From assembly GCF_020539525.1 (NCBI RefSeq), contig NZ_JACDXX010000003.1, forward strand, positions 62,001 through 126,000: a stretch of DNA of 64,000 nt. The letters run 5' to 3'. Both the position numbers and the translations under genes were made by a program. The DNA comes from Pseudogemmobacter faecipullorum (GTDB lineage: Bacteria; Pseudomonadota; Alphaproteobacteria; Rhodobacterales; Rhodobacteraceae). Every line of letters begins with the position of its first letter. Within the stretch, counting starts at the first letter, position 1. Positions 44,528 to 53,637 of this stretch are shown here, piece by piece. The notes below the pieces were generated by a model. That model had not been told where the DNA came from. It worked only from the letters and a program-made list of their open reading frames with translations, and made no database searches.

Positions 44528-45595
44528 TTGCACGAGAATTCTGCCGCAAAGCCGGCGATCATCGCCCGGGATGTGATCAAGGCCTTTGGTCAGGGCGAAC
44601 ATAGTGTCAGGGCACTGGATAATGTGTCCTGCGAGATCCGGCAGGGCGAGTTCTTCACGCTCCTCGGTCCGTCGGGCTGTGGCAAGACCACTTTGCTGCG
44701 GCTGATCGCCGGGTTCGAAATGCCCTCATCGGGGCAGATCCTGATCGATGGCACCGATGTGACCGGCCGGCCGCCGAACCGGCGCGAGGTGAATACTGTC
44801 TTTCAGTCCTATGCTTTGTTCCCGCATCTGACCGTGGCCGAGAATGTCGGTTTCGCGCTGAAAATGCAGGGAAAATCCAAAGCCGAGACCGGGGCGCGGG
44901 TCAGTGAGATGCTGGCTCTGGTCAAGCTGGAAGCTATGGCCGGGCGGCGCACCAGCCAGCTTTCGGGCGGGCAGCAGCAAAGGGTGGCGCTTGCCCGGGC
45001 GCTGGCACCGCGCCCCAAGGTGCTGTTGCTCGATGAGCCGCTCTCGGCGCTGGATCTGAAGCTGCGCAAGGAAATGCAGGTCGAGCTGAAACGACTGCAG
45101 ACCGAGACCGGCATCACCTTCGTCTTCGTTACCCATGATCAGGAAGAAGCCCTGACCATGTCGGACCGCATCGCGGTGATGTCGGCAGGAAAGATCCAGC
45201 AGGTCGGTGGCCCGCGTGAGATCTATACCGCCCCTGTCAACCGCTTCGTTGCCGATTTCATCGGCGAGACCAATTTCATCCCGGTGCGGCCGGTGGAAGG
45301 CGGCGCGCGTCTGCCCAATGGCTCGGTGATCGCGGCCCAGGGCAGCGGTACGCTGCTGACCATCCGCCCCGAGCAGCTGCGCCTTGTGCCCGCCGACAGC
45401 CCCGGCAGCCTGAAAGCCAGGGTGACCAATGTGGTCTATTTCGGCACCGATACCCATGTCTATCTGGAGCTGGAAGATGGCACCGGCCTGACCGCCCGGG
45501 TGCCCAGCCCGGCGGATGGCGCGCCGATGCATCAGACCGGCCAGCGCCTTGGCCTCGGCTTTGCCGAGGGTGCGGCGCGGCTGATCCGGGAGTAA
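44528..45595 (+). CDS. potA: spermidine/putrescine-type ABC transporter ATPase
   Basis: 355 residues with a TTG start preceded by AGGGGAAG. The ABC domain (about 10-240) has Walker [10 protein letters not shown], signature [15 protein letters not shown], Walker [13 protein letters not shown] and H-loop VTHDQ. The C-terminal TOBE domain (about 280-350) has RPEQLRL. It energises import in the inner membrane. Together with the two permeases and binding protein downstream it forms a complete PotABCD-type importer. Polyamines are the likely substrate; other cationic amines are possible. Confidence 0.9.
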   Translation: MHENSAAKPAIIARDVIKAFGQGEHSVRALDNVSCEIRQGEFFTLLGPSGCGKTTLLRLIAGFEMPSSGQILIDGTDVTGRPPNRREVNTVFQSYALFPHLTVAENVGFALKMQGKSKAETGARVSEMLALVKLEAMAGRRTSQLSGGQQQRVALARALAPRPKVLLLDEPLSALDLKLRKEMQVELKRLQTETGITFVFVTHDQEEALTMSDRIAVMSAGKIQQVGGPREIYTAPVNRFVADFIGETNFIPVRPVEGGARLPNGSVIAAQGSGTLLTIRPEQLRLVPADSPGSLKARVTNVVYFGTDTHVYLELEDGTGLTARVPSPADGAPMHQTGQRLGLGFAEGAARLIRE

Positions 45596-45599
45596 AGCG

Positions 45600-46526
45600 A
45601 TGACGCGTTCCTCTCTTTCCGCGGCAGAGCTGGCGCAGAGCCGCGCCTCTGCCCGCAATGCCTGGCTGCTCTCGGCCCCGGCTTTGCTGCTGCTCTTCGT
45701 CGCCGCCTGCGGTCCGCTTTTGATCGTGGTGGTCTATTCCTTCCTCACCGCCGGGCCGACCGGCGGGGTGAAGTGGGAGTTTTCCTGGGATGCCTGGACC
45801 TCGATCCTCTATAGCCGCGATATTTTTGATGACACGCTGAAGCTCGCCGATGCCCATCTGACGATCTTCTGGCGCTCGCTGAAAATCTCGGTTCTGACCA
45901 CGCTGATCACCTTTGCCGTCGGTTTCCCGACCGCCTGGTTTATCGCCACCCGCCCGCCGGCCGCGCGCGCCTTCTGGCTGTTTCTGATCACCATTCCGTT
46001 CTGGACCAATCTGCTGATCCGCACTTTCGCCATCACCGAGGTGATCCGGGCCGAGGGGCTGATGAATACCGCGCTGATCGGCCTCGGGCTGATCTCGGCG
46101 CCGATCCGGCTGATGAACACCGATACCGCGGTGCTGATTGGCATGGCCTATGTCTATCTGCCGCTGATGGTGCTGCCGCTTTTCGCCGCGATTGACCGCT
46201 TTGACATGCGGCTGCTCGAGGCGGGCTATGATCTCTATGCCTCGCGGCTGCAGGTTCTGCGCCATGTGATCCTGCCCATCGTCAGGCCGGGCATTGTCGC
46301 AGGCTCGATCCTCGTCTTCGTGCCCTCGCTCGGCGCCTATGTCACGCCGCGCATCCTGGGGGGCGGCAAGAATATGATGATCGGCAATTTCATCGAACTG
46401 CAGTTCGGCCAGGGCCGCAACTGGCCGCTTGGCGCCTCGCTTTCGGTGGCGCTGCTGGTGGTGGTGATGGTGGCTTTGCTGTTCTATGTCCGCGCCGCCG
46501 GGAAGGGGAGCAATCCACATGGCTGA
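45600..46526 (+). CDS. potB: polyamine-type ABC transporter permease 1
   Basis: 308 residues with six expected membrane helices (LLSAPALLLLFVAACGPLLI, ISVLTTLITFAVGFPTAWFI, AFWLFLITIPFWTNLLIRTF and others). The EAA loop, which contacts the ATPase, reads EAGYDLYASRLQVLRHVILP. It starts five bases after the ATPase gene and overlaps the next permease gene. The PotB/PotH family is clear. Confidence 0.9.
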   Translation: MTRSSLSAAELAQSRASARNAWLLSAPALLLLFVAACGPLLIVVVYSFLTAGPTGGVKWEFSWDAWTSILYSRDIFDDTLKLADAHLTIFWRSLKISVLTTLITFAVGFPTAWFIATRPPAARAFWLFLITIPFWTNLLIRTFAITEVIRAEGLMNTALIGLGLISAPIRLMNTDTAVLIGMAYVYLPLMVLPLFAAIDRFDMRLLEAGYDLYASRLQVLRHVILPIVRPGIVAGSILVFVPSLGAYVTPRILGGGKNMMIGNFIELQFGQGRNWPLGASLSVALLVVVMVALLFYVRAAGKGSNPHG

Positions 46527-47322
46527 GAAAAGCTTTGCCGTGGCCCGCCTGCCAGGCTTTGCCACCATCGCTATCGGGGTGTTTGTGGTGCTTTATGTGC
46601 CGATCATCACCCTGGTGTTTTATTCCTTCAACGCCGGCAATACGCTGACCAGCTGGCAGGGCTTTTCGCTGCGCTGGTATGCCGATGCGCTGGAAAACCG
46701 CGCTGTACAGGAGGCGGCGATGCGCTCGCTGCTGCTGGCGGCCTCGGCGGCGCTGATTTCGACCTGCCTCGCCACCATGGCGGCAATCGCCACCACCCGG
46801 CGTAAAAAGTTCCGCGGCCAGAATGTGATCTTTGTCGCCATCAACCAGCCGCTGATGGTGCCCGAGATCGTGACGGCGGTGGCTTTGTTGATCTTCTTTG
46901 GCGTGATCAAGGCCTGGACCGGCTATCAGGGGCTCTGGTATCTGATCCTTGCCCATTCGGCCTTCTGCATTCCCTTTGCCTATCTGCCGATCCGCGCCCG
47001 GCTGGAGGGGATGGATCTCTCGCTCGAGACCGCCGCGGCCGATCTTTACGCCACGCCCTGGCAGACTTTCCGCTATGTCACTTTGCCGCTGCTCGGCCCG
47101 GGGATCGCGGCGGGCGCCATGCTGGCCTTTGTGATCTCGCTCGATGATGTGGTGATCACCGAATTCGTCAAATCGGCCGGCCAGGAAACCCTGCCCACCT
47201 ATATGCTGGGCCAGCTGCGCCGCGAGATGACACCCGAGGTCAATGCGATCTCGACCGGGCTGCTGGCTCTGACCATTCTCTTGCTGATCGGCTTTACTCT
47301 GGTCAATCGTAAGAAAAGCTAA
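46519..47322 (+). CDS. potC: polyamine-type ABC transporter permease 2
   Basis: 267 residues from the ATG at 46519, which overlaps the stop of the first permease and has GGAAGGGGAG upstream. Six membrane helices are expected. The EAA loop reads ETAAADLYATPWQTFRYVTL and is followed by FVISLDDVVITEFVKS, a PotC/PotI hallmark. It pairs with the first permease in the membrane channel. Confidence 0.9.
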   Translation: MAEKSFAVARLPGFATIAIGVFVVLYVPIITLVFYSFNAGNTLTSWQGFSLRWYADALENRAVQEAAMRSLLLAASAALISTCLATMAAIATTRRKKFRGQNVIFVAINQPLMVPEIVTAVALLIFFGVIKAWTGYQGLWYLILAHSAFCIPFAYLPIRARLEGMDLSLETAAADLYATPWQTFRYVTLPLLGPGIAAGAMLAFVISLDDVVITEFVKSAGQETLPTYMLGQLRREMTPEVNAISTGLLALTILLLIGFTLVNRKKS

Positions 47323-47373
47323 GCGAACAGACGGGCCTCACAGGCCCGCAGAACTTCTCACAGGGAGATGAAG

Positions 47374-48399
47374 ATGAAGAAACTACTGACCACGGTGGCG
47401 CTGCTCTGCGCTGCCCCCTCGCTGGCAGCGGCCGAAGGGGTGCTGCAATTCTATAACTGGGGCGATTACACCAACCCCGAACTGCTGAAAAAGTTCGAGG
47501 CCGAGACCGGCATCAAGGTGACCGTCACCGATTACGACAGCAATGACACCGCGCTGGCCAAGATCCGCGCCGGTGGCCATGGCTTTGACATGGTGGTGCC
47601 TTCGGCCAACTATATGCCGATCTTCATCGATGAGGGGCTGGTGGTTGAGCTTGACCAGTCGAAACTGTCGAATTTCGGCAATATCGCCCCGGAATGGCGC
47701 GATGTCTCCTGGGATCCGGGCCGCAAATTCTCGATCCCCTGGCAATGGGGCTCGACCGGCATGGTGGTCGATACCGATATCTATAAAGGCGATATCAACA
47801 CTTCGGCGATCTTCCTTGATGTGCCGGAAGAGCTGAAGGGCAAGATCAACGTCACGCCCGAGATGAATGATATCGTCAATATGGCGGTCTGGTATTTCGG
47901 CGGCGAGACCTGCTCGGAAGATCCGGCGGTGCTGAAACAGGCGCGCGATGCGCTGATCGCGGCCAAGCCTGACTGGGTGGCGATGGATTATGGCATGACC
48001 GAGCGCATGTCGAACCGCGAATGGGGCGCTTCGGTCTACTGGAACGGCGCGGCGCTGCGCTCGCGCATCAACGTACCCTCGATCGCTTACGGCTATCCGA
48101 AAGAGGGCTATCCCCTGTTCATGGATTCGGTGACGATCCTGAAAGATGCCAAGAATGTCGAAGAGGCCTATAAATTCCTCGACTTCATCATGCAGCCCGA
48201 GAATGCGGCGATGATCTCGGCCTTTGCCCGCTACGGCAACGGGATCTCGGGTTCGGCAGAATTCATGCCCGATGACATGAAAGACGCGCCCGAAGTGGTG
48301 ATCCCGGAAGAGCATAAAGCCGCCGGTCACTTCCTCGAACTCTGCTCGCCCAAGGCCCAGGAATATATCACCGCGATCTGGACCGAGCTGATGAAATAA
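47374..48399 (+). CDS. potD: polyamine-type periplasmic binding protein
   Basis: 341 residues from the ATG at 47374; an ATG six bases upstream overlaps the ribosome binding site. The signal peptide is cut near Ala20. The mature start EGVLQFYNWGDYTNPELLKK and the segment GHGFDMVVPSANYMPIFIDE are typical for PotD/PotF. Trp and Asp residues in YNWGDY and in WGSTGMVVD are usual polyamine contacts. It delivers substrate to the permeases. The operon ends at hairpins after this gene. Confidence 0.9.
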   Translation: MKKLLTTVALLCAAPSLAAAEGVLQFYNWGDYTNPELLKKFEAETGIKVTVTDYDSNDTALAKIRAGGHGFDMVVPSANYMPIFIDEGLVVELDQSKLSNFGNIAPEWRDVSWDPGRKFSIPWQWGSTGMVVDTDIYKGDINTSAIFLDVPEELKGKINVTPEMNDIVNMAVWYFGGETCSEDPAVLKQARDALIAAKPDWVAMDYGMTERMSNREWGASVYWNGAALRSRINVPSIAYGYPKEGYPLFMDSVTILKDAKNVEEAYKFLDFIMQPENAAMISAFARYGNGISGSAEFMPDDMKDAPEVVIPEEHKAAGHFLELCSPKAQEYITAIWTELMK

Positions 48400-48403
48400 A
48401 CCC

Positions 48404-48431
48404 GGAGCCGGGGACCGATCCCCGGGCTTTG
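48404..48431 (+). terminator. terminator after the polyamine transporter operon
   Basis: A stem formed by CCGGGGA and TCCCCGG (48408-48425) is followed by GCTTTGG. A second hairpin, GGGCGGCC with GGCCGCCC (48443-48465), follows, then TTT. Confidence 0.65.
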
Positions 48432-48489
48432 GACTAAGAGCCGGGCGGCCTGCAACGGGCCGCCCTTTGCGCGACAGGGGATATTCGCC

Positions 48490-50160
48490 GTGACTGCAGA
48501 TCTGATCATCACCAATGCCAAAATCCTGACCATGGATCCGGCCAATCCCAGGGCCGAGGCGCTGGCACTCGGGGCAGGGCGCATCATTGCGGTTGGCACG
48601 GCGGGGGATGTGCTGGCACGCCGGGGCGCGGCGACCAAAGTGGTGGATGCGAAGGGGCGGATGCTGCTGCCGGGCTTTTTTGAGAGCCATCTGCATATCG
48701 GCCTCGGCGGGGCCGAACTCGATGATCTGCAGCTGACCCATGTCGAGGGGATGGAGGGGCTGCGCGAGGCTTTCCTCGGCTTTGCCGCCGCCAGTCCCGA
48801 CCGGGCTTTGCTGATGGCGCAGGGCGCGCATTATGGCTTCCTGCGCGAGGGTGAGCCGGCGCGGCTGCAGCTTGATCAGATCATTGCCGACCGCCCGATC
48901 GCCATGACCTCGCATGATCACCATACGGTCTGGGCCAATACCAGAGCGCTCGAGCTGGCGGGGATCCTGAATGGCCTCGAAACCCCGCCCGGCCATGAGG
49001 TGGTGATGGGCGAGGACGGGCTGGCCACGGGCGAGCTGCTGGAATTTGAGGCCTTTGGCCCGGTGGTGGCTCTGGGTGGTTTGCAGCGGATGAACCTTGG
49101 TATTGCCACCGGCGGCGAGCCGGAGGGCGAGGTCAGCCAGGCTGAGCGCGATGCCGATAAAGCCTGTTTTGAGCGCGGATTGCAGCATTGCGCCCGCCAT
49201 GGCATCACCTCGATGGTGACGATGGATGGCAATCGCTACACGCTGGAATGTCTGGCCGAACTGCGCGATGAGGGCCGGCTGCTGGCGCGGGTGAAAGTGC
49301 CGTTCCATTTCAAGCCGCATATGGGTCATGCCGATCTCGACCGCGCCGAGGAGATGAGCCGCAGTTTCAATGATGAATGGCTGTCCTCGGGCTTTGTGAA
49401 AATGTTCATGGACGGGGTGATGGACAGCGGCACCGCCTATATGCTGCAGCCCTATCCGACCTTCGGCCATACATCGGTGCCTTTGTTCCCGCCTGCAGTG
49501 TTCAACCCGCTCGCCAGCGAGATTGACCGGCGCGGGCTGCAGATCGCGGTTCATGCCATCGGTGACGGCGCGGTACGCACGGTGATCGACGGCTATGAGA
49601 CCGCCCGGGTGCAGAATGGCAAACGCGACGCACGTCACCGTATTGAGCATATCGAGCTGATCGATCCCGAGGATGCGCCGCGTCTGGCGGCGCTGGGCAT
49701 CACCGCCAGCCTGCAGCCCTCGCATCCGCCGGGCGCGATGGATTTCGGCCTTGAGCCGACCCTGACCAATATCGGAGCGGCGCGCTGGAAGGATGCCTAT
49801 CGCCACAGGAGCCTTGCCGATCTGGGCGTGCATATCGCCTATGCTTCGGACTGGCCGGTGACCGATGTCTCGGTGATGCGCTCGCTCCAGGCAGTGCTGA
49901 CCCGCAAAGCCTATAGTGCGGATTGCGCTGATGAGCGGCTGAGCCTTGAGCAAAGCCTCTTTGCTTATACGGCGGGCGGGGCCTGGGCGGCGCATGCCGA
50001 TCATATCTGCGGCCGGCTGATGCCGGGCCTTGCCGCTGATCTGGTGCTGCTGAATGCTGATCTCGAGGCCGTCGAAGCCGATCAGATCGGCTCGGTCGAT
50101 GTGGCGCTGACCATCTGCGGTGGCCGGGTGACTTATGCCGCCCCGGGCGAGGCGATCTGA
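48490..50160 (+). CDS. YtcJ-like amidohydrolase
   Basis: 556 residues with GTG start behind CAGGGG. It begins ADLIITNAKILTMDPANPRA and has the metal-binding HLH of FFESHLHIGLGG, then DHHTVWANTRALELAGIL, the GHADLDRAEEMSR region, FVKMFMDGVMDSGTAYM, AVHAIGDGAVRTVIDGYE, HRIEHIELIDPEDAPR and ASDWPVTDVSVMRSLQ. These are the conserved blocks of the amidohydrolase 3 family. It probably hydrolyses an amide or cyclic amide. Substrate unknown; the position after a polyamine importer may hint at a nitrogen compound. Confidence 0.87.
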   Translation: MTADLIITNAKILTMDPANPRAEALALGAGRIIAVGTAGDVLARRGAATKVVDAKGRMLLPGFFESHLHIGLGGAELDDLQLTHVEGMEGLREAFLGFAAASPDRALLMAQGAHYGFLREGEPARLQLDQIIADRPIAMTSHDHHTVWANTRALELAGILNGLETPPGHEVVMGEDGLATGELLEFEAFGPVVALGGLQRMNLGIATGGEPEGEVSQAERDADKACFERGLQHCARHGITSMVTMDGNRYTLECLAELRDEGRLLARVKVPFHFKPHMGHADLDRAEEMSRSFNDEWLSSGFVKMFMDGVMDSGTAYMLQPYPTFGHTSVPLFPPAVFNPLASEIDRRGLQIAVHAIGDGAVRTVIDGYETARVQNGKRDARHRIEHIELIDPEDAPRLAALGITASLQPSHPPGAMDFGLEPTLTNIGAARWKDAYRHRSLADLGVHIAYASDWPVTDVSVMRSLQAVLTRKAYSADCADERLSLEQSLFAYTAGGAWAAHADHICGRLMPGLAADLVLLNADLEAVEADQIGSVDVALTICGGRVTYAAPGEAI

Positions 50161-50183
50161 GCCCGGACTGATCCAGGGCTGAA

Positions 50184-50205
50184 TCTGGCCAGGATCTGGC
50201 CAGGA
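50184..50205. repeat. 11-bp perfect tandem duplication
   Basis: TCTGGCCAGGA occurs twice in a row in the spacer after the amidohydrolase gene. Confidence 0.8.
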
Positions 50206-50356
50206 CCGCCGCCTGAGGCAGTTCTGCTCCGGGTGACGGCATTTCCCTGGTGATTTGCGCAAAGCCTGGCTTGCGGCTGGAAATCCTGCGCCTAAGCTGC
50301 AGCTTTGATGATCCGGTGCCAGGGGCGCGCGGGGTCGGGGGTAAGAGGCAGGACCG

Positions 50357-50680
50357 ATGTTTCCCTTTGCAACAGCGCTGAAACCCGATGAAATGCTGCG
50401 GCTTGGCCTGCAGAGCACGGTCCTGCTGGCCGAGGCCCAGGCGGTGATGGCGATGCGGCTGTTTGGCATGATCGGCCTCTGGCCGCTTGGCCCGGGGGAA
50501 GAGGCGCGGATGGTCAGTGAAAAGCTGCGCGCGCTGCAGGAATCCCAGGCGGCGGCGCTGAAGGCGGTCATGCGCGGCGCCTCGCCGCTGGGCGTGGCCG
50601 AGGCGGCGTTAAAGCCGGTCGGGCGGCGCACCAGAGCCAATGCCAGGCGGCTGGCAAAACCGGGCAAGCTGCCCCGCTGA
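50357..50680 (+). CDS. 107-residue helical protein of unknown function
   Basis: The N-terminal part (ALKPDEMLRLGLQSTVLLAE, AQAVMAMRLFGMIGLWPLGP) forms amphipathic helices; a second helix EKLRALQESQAAALKAVMRG and a basic tail RRTRANARRLAKPGK follow. This pattern occurs in short Rhodobacteraceae proteins often given arbitrary names, and is slightly phasin-like. No function can be assigned. It precedes the SDR gene by 40 bases. Confidence 0.6.
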   Translation: MFPFATALKPDEMLRLGLQSTVLLAEAQAVMAMRLFGMIGLWPLGPGEEARMVSEKLRALQESQAAALKAVMRGASPLGVAEAALKPVGRRTRANARRLAKPGKLPR

Positions 50681-50720
50681 GCGGGGCCGGGCAGAAGATG
50701 AGACAGGAGCGAGAGCGACA

Positions 50721-51455
50721 ATGAGAACGGCATTGATCACCGGGGCGGGGGCGGGCATTGGCCGCGCCACGGCGATTGCGCTCGCCGCCGATGGCTGGCG
50801 CCTGGCGCTGATGGGCCGCAAGGCGGCAAAGCTGGAAGAGACCGCCAGCGCCTGTGGCGGGGCGCTGGTGCTGCCCGGCGATGTCGGCATTGCCGAGGAT
50901 GTCGAGCGGGTCTTTGCCCGGCTGGCGGCTGAATGGGGCCGGCTCGATCTGTTGTTCAATAATGCCGGGATCTTTCTGCCCGCCGCGCCGATTGATGAGA
51001 TCGATGTCGAGGCCTGGCTGGATCTGTCGCGCACCAATATCACCGGCATGGTGCTCTGCGCCCGCGCCGCCTTTGGCCTGATGCGGCGTCAGCAGCCCCA
51101 GGGCGGGCGGATCATCAATAATGGCTCGGTCTCGGCCCATGCGCCGCGCCCCGGCTCGGCCCCCTATACCATTTCCAAACATGCGGTGACCGGGCTGACG
51201 AAAAGCCTGGCCCTCGACGGGCGGCGCTTTGGCATTTCCTGCGGCCAGATCGATATTGGCAATGCCGTCACCGATATGGCGGCGGGCTTTGCCGATGGGA
51301 TGGAACAGGCCGATGGCAGCTTCCGGCCCGAGCCGATGATGGATGTGGGGCATGTGGCGCGCACGGTGGCGCATATGGCCGCGATGCCGGGCGATGTGAA
51401 TATGCCCTTCGTCTCGATTATGGCGCGCGATATGCCCTGGCTCGGGCGGGGCTGA
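50721..51455 (+). CDS. short-chain dehydrogenase/reductase
   Basis: 244 residues from the ATG at 50721. Classical SDR motifs: cofactor-binding ALITGAGAGIGRATAIALAA, LFNNAGIF, the serine region INNGSVSAHAPRPGSAPY and active-site YTISK (YxxxK). Residues after the first strand (LMGRKAAK) suggest NADP preference. Substrate unknown. It converges on pqqE with a gap of only 27 bases. Confidence 0.88.
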   Translation: MRTALITGAGAGIGRATAIALAADGWRLALMGRKAAKLEETASACGGALVLPGDVGIAEDVERVFARLAAEWGRLDLLFNNAGIFLPAAPIDEIDVEAWLDLSRTNITGMVLCARAAFGLMRRQQPQGGRIINNGSVSAHAPRPGSAPYTISKHAVTGLTKSLALDGRRFGISCGQIDIGNAVTDMAAGFADGMEQADGSFRPEPMMDVGHVARTVAHMAAMPGDVNMPFVSIMARDMPWLGRG

Positions 51456-51482
51456 GGCGTCCCGCCCGCTCAGCGCGGCCGC

Positions 51483-52613
51483 TTACCCGGCCGTGTCGCG
51501 CTCTGGCTTTGGCATCCGGCGATAGTCAAAATCGGGGGCTTCGGCAGCGGTTTCGGCAAGGATCAGCGCATCGAGTTTCGCGCGGTGCGGCGACTTGCGG
51601 CAGACCGGATCGGTGGCGCCGGGATCGCCGGCAATCGCCATGGCCTGGCAGCGGCAGCCGCCATAATCAATCCCGACCCGCTCGCAGGAGCGGCACAGAT
51701 CGGGCAGCCAGTCGGTGCCGCGATAGGCATTAAAGGCCGGGCCCTGCCAGATTTCCGCGAGGCTGTGCCCGGCGACATTCCAGAAGTCCAGCCCGGGGAT
51801 GATCTCGGCGGCATGGCAGGGCAGAACCTTGCCCTCGGGGTTGATATTAAGGCCGGTTGAACCCCAGCCATTCATGCAGGCCTTTGGGAAATCAGCGAAA
51901 TAATCGGGTGGCACGAAATCAATCGCCAGCGTCCCGGCATATTCCGCCCGCGCTTTTGACACCTCGGCCTTGGCCATTTCAACCTGCTCGCGCGTGGGCT
52001 GCAGCGCGGCGCGGTTCTTCAGCGCCCAGCCCTGAAACTGCACGCAGGCCACCTCGATCCGCCTGGCCCCGAGCTTTGCCGCCAAAGCAAAGCTTTCGGG
52101 CAGATCGTCGAGATTATGGCGATGCATCACCGCATTGATGGTCAGCGGCAAGCCCAGTTCGCGGATCGCATCGGCCAGCAGCATCTTGCGTGCGAAACCG
52201 CCCTGATAGCCGCCGATATGATCGGCCACATCGGCGCGCACGCCCTGCAAAGACAGCTGGATATGGTCGAGCCCGGCCGCATCCAGCTCGGCCAGCCGCG
52301 CGGGCGTCAGGCCAATCCCCGAGGTGATCAGATTGGTGTAAAGCCCGGCCTCACGCGCGGCACGCACCAGCGCCACCAGATCGGGGCGGGAGGCAGGCTC
52401 GCCCCCCGAAAGATGCAGCTGCAATACACCCAGACCGGCGGCCTCGCGGAACACTCTCGCCCAGGTCTCGGTGGAAAGCTCGGCCTCGCGCCGGGTCAGC
52501 TGTAAGGGGTTCGAGCAATAGGGGCAGGCCAGCGGGCAGCGATGCGTCAGCTCGGCCAGCATGGCAATCGGCGGGGCCTGAGGCGGGCGGGCAGGGCGCG
52601 AGGGCGCATTCAT
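51483..52613 (-). CDS. pqqE: PQQ synthesis radical SAM protein PqqE
   Basis: 376 residues. The radical SAM cluster motif CPLACPYC lies near residue 28; auxiliary cluster cysteines are in CMNGWGSTGLNI, VLPCHAAEI and the C-terminal SPASM segment LCRSCERVGIDYGGCRCQAM. It links the Glu and Tyr side chains of PqqA, the first chemical step of pyrroloquinoline quinone synthesis, acting on PqqA held by PqqD. It overlaps pqqD by four bases and is the last gene of the operon. Confidence 0.96.
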   Translation of the reverse strand: MNAPSRPARPPQAPPIAMLAELTHRCPLACPYCSNPLQLTRREAELSTETWARVFREAAGLGVLQLHLSGGEPASRPDLVALVRAAREAGLYTNLITSGIGLTPARLAELDAAGLDHIQLSLQGVRADVADHIGGYQGGFARKMLLADAIRELGLPLTINAVMHRHNLDDLPESFALAAKLGARRIEVACVQFQGWALKNRAALQPTREQVEMAKAEVSKARAEYAGTLAIDFVPPDYFADFPKACMNGWGSTGLNINPEGKVLPCHAAEIIPGLDFWNVAGHSLAEIWQGPAFNAYRGTDWLPDLCRSCERVGIDYGGCRCQAMAIAGDPGATDPVCRKSPHRAKLDALILAETAAEAPDFDYRRMPKPERDTAG

Positions 52614-52885
52614 ATCAGATCCACCAGCCGGCGTGCCGCCAGCCCCTCCAGAAATTCGCGCATATCGGCGGCAATCTCATCCGGACTGGCATCAAACCGC
52701 TGGCCCAGTTCGGCGGCGATTTCGGCGATGGACCGTTTGCCGTCGATCTCGCCCAGCACAATCTCGCCGATCGGATCGAGGATCAGCGCCACTTCCGGCC
52801 CGAGCAGCACCGGGCAGTTGCGCACTCTATCCTGATGCAGCCGCACGCCGCGCGGCAGGGCCGGGCGGGCAGAGGCTTCCATCAC
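52610..52885 (-). CDS. pqqD: PQQ synthesis peptide chaperone PqqD
   Basis: 91 residues, full length for a stand-alone PqqD. LPRGVRLHQDRVRNCPVLLG, LDPIGEIVLGEIDGKRSIAE and MREFLEGLAARRLVDL match the RiPP-recognition fold that presents PqqA to PqqE. It overlaps both pqqC and pqqE. In some methylotrophs it is fused to pqqC, but here it is separate. Confidence 0.94.
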   Translation of the reverse strand: MMEASARPALPRGVRLHQDRVRNCPVLLGPEVALILDPIGEIVLGEIDGKRSIAEIAAELGQRFDASPDEIAADMREFLEGLAARRLVDLI

Positions 52886-53637
52886 AGCAATCCCTCACCC
52901 GGCTGCCAGCCCCCCGGCGGGATGCGGCCCGGTTCGACATAGGCGCCCCAGAGCGCATCAAGCTGGGCCCAGAGCACCTCGGTCTTAAAGGTCAGCGCCC
53001 GCAGCGCCATCTCTTCCTCATGCGGCAGCCGGGCATTTTCCAGCACCCAGGCAAGACCGAAAGCCACGTCTTTAGGGGCCTCGCTCAGGCGATGCTGGAA
53101 ATAGGCAATGGTCTCGGGCCGGGCGAAATCGTAATGTTTCAAAAGACCTGCAATGCGTTGCTCATGTATCGCCGGCGCGAAAAGCTCGGTCAGCGATGAG
53201 GCGACGGCAGCGAGCAGCGGCTCTTCCCGCACATAGCGCACATAGGCATCGACGGCGAAACGGGTGGCGGGCAGCACGCCGCGCCCCGAGGCGACATAAT
53301 CGGGGTCGAGCCCCACGCCCTCGGCCAGTTTCAGCCAGCGCATAATGCCGCCCGCGCGATCTGCGGTGCCATCATGATCCTCAATGCGCGAGCGCCAGGC
53401 CCGGCGCAAAGCGCTGTCCTCGACCCGTGACATGAAGGCGGCATCCTTCATCGGAATGCGCGACTGGTAATACCAGCGGTTCACCACCCAGGCCCGCACC
53501 TGATCAATCGAGCAGCCGCCCGAATGCAGCAGATGATGGAACGGGTGTTTGTCGTGATAACGCTCGGCCCCGATCTGACGCAGCCGCGCCTCGAGCCCGG
53601 GATTGGCACTGCTCTGCGAGGGGGTCAGATCGTTCAC
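52882..53637 (-). CDS. pqqC: pyrroloquinoline-quinone synthase PqqC
   Basis: 251 residues. Conserved blocks: ERYHDKHPFHHLLHSGGCSI, QVRAWVVNRWYYQSRIPMKD, RSRIEDHDGTADRAGGIMRW and FARPETIAYFQHRLSEAPKD. It carries out the final oxygen-dependent ring closure and oxidation in the cytoplasm without a cofactor. It overlaps its neighbours, consistent with one operon. Confidence 0.96.
   Translation of the reverse strand: MNDLTPSQSSANPGLEARLRQIGAERYHDKHPFHHLLHSGGCSIDQVRAWVVNRWYYQSRIPMKDAAFMSRVEDSALRRAWRSRIEDHDGTADRAGGIMRWLKLAEGVGLDPDYVASGRGVLPATRFAVDAYVRYVREEPLLAAVASSLTELFAPAIHEQRIAGLLKHYDFARPETIAYFQHRLSEAPKDVAFGLAWVLENARLPHEEEMALRALTFKTEVLWAQLDALWGAYVEPGRIPPGGWQPGEGLL

Noticed and set aside
47383-50733. 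A 1116-codon open frame on the minus strand opposite potD and the amidohydrolase gene
   Set aside because: It mirrors well-recognised plus-strand genes; long antisense frames are common in GC-rich DNA. No domain is visible and there is no plausible start signal.
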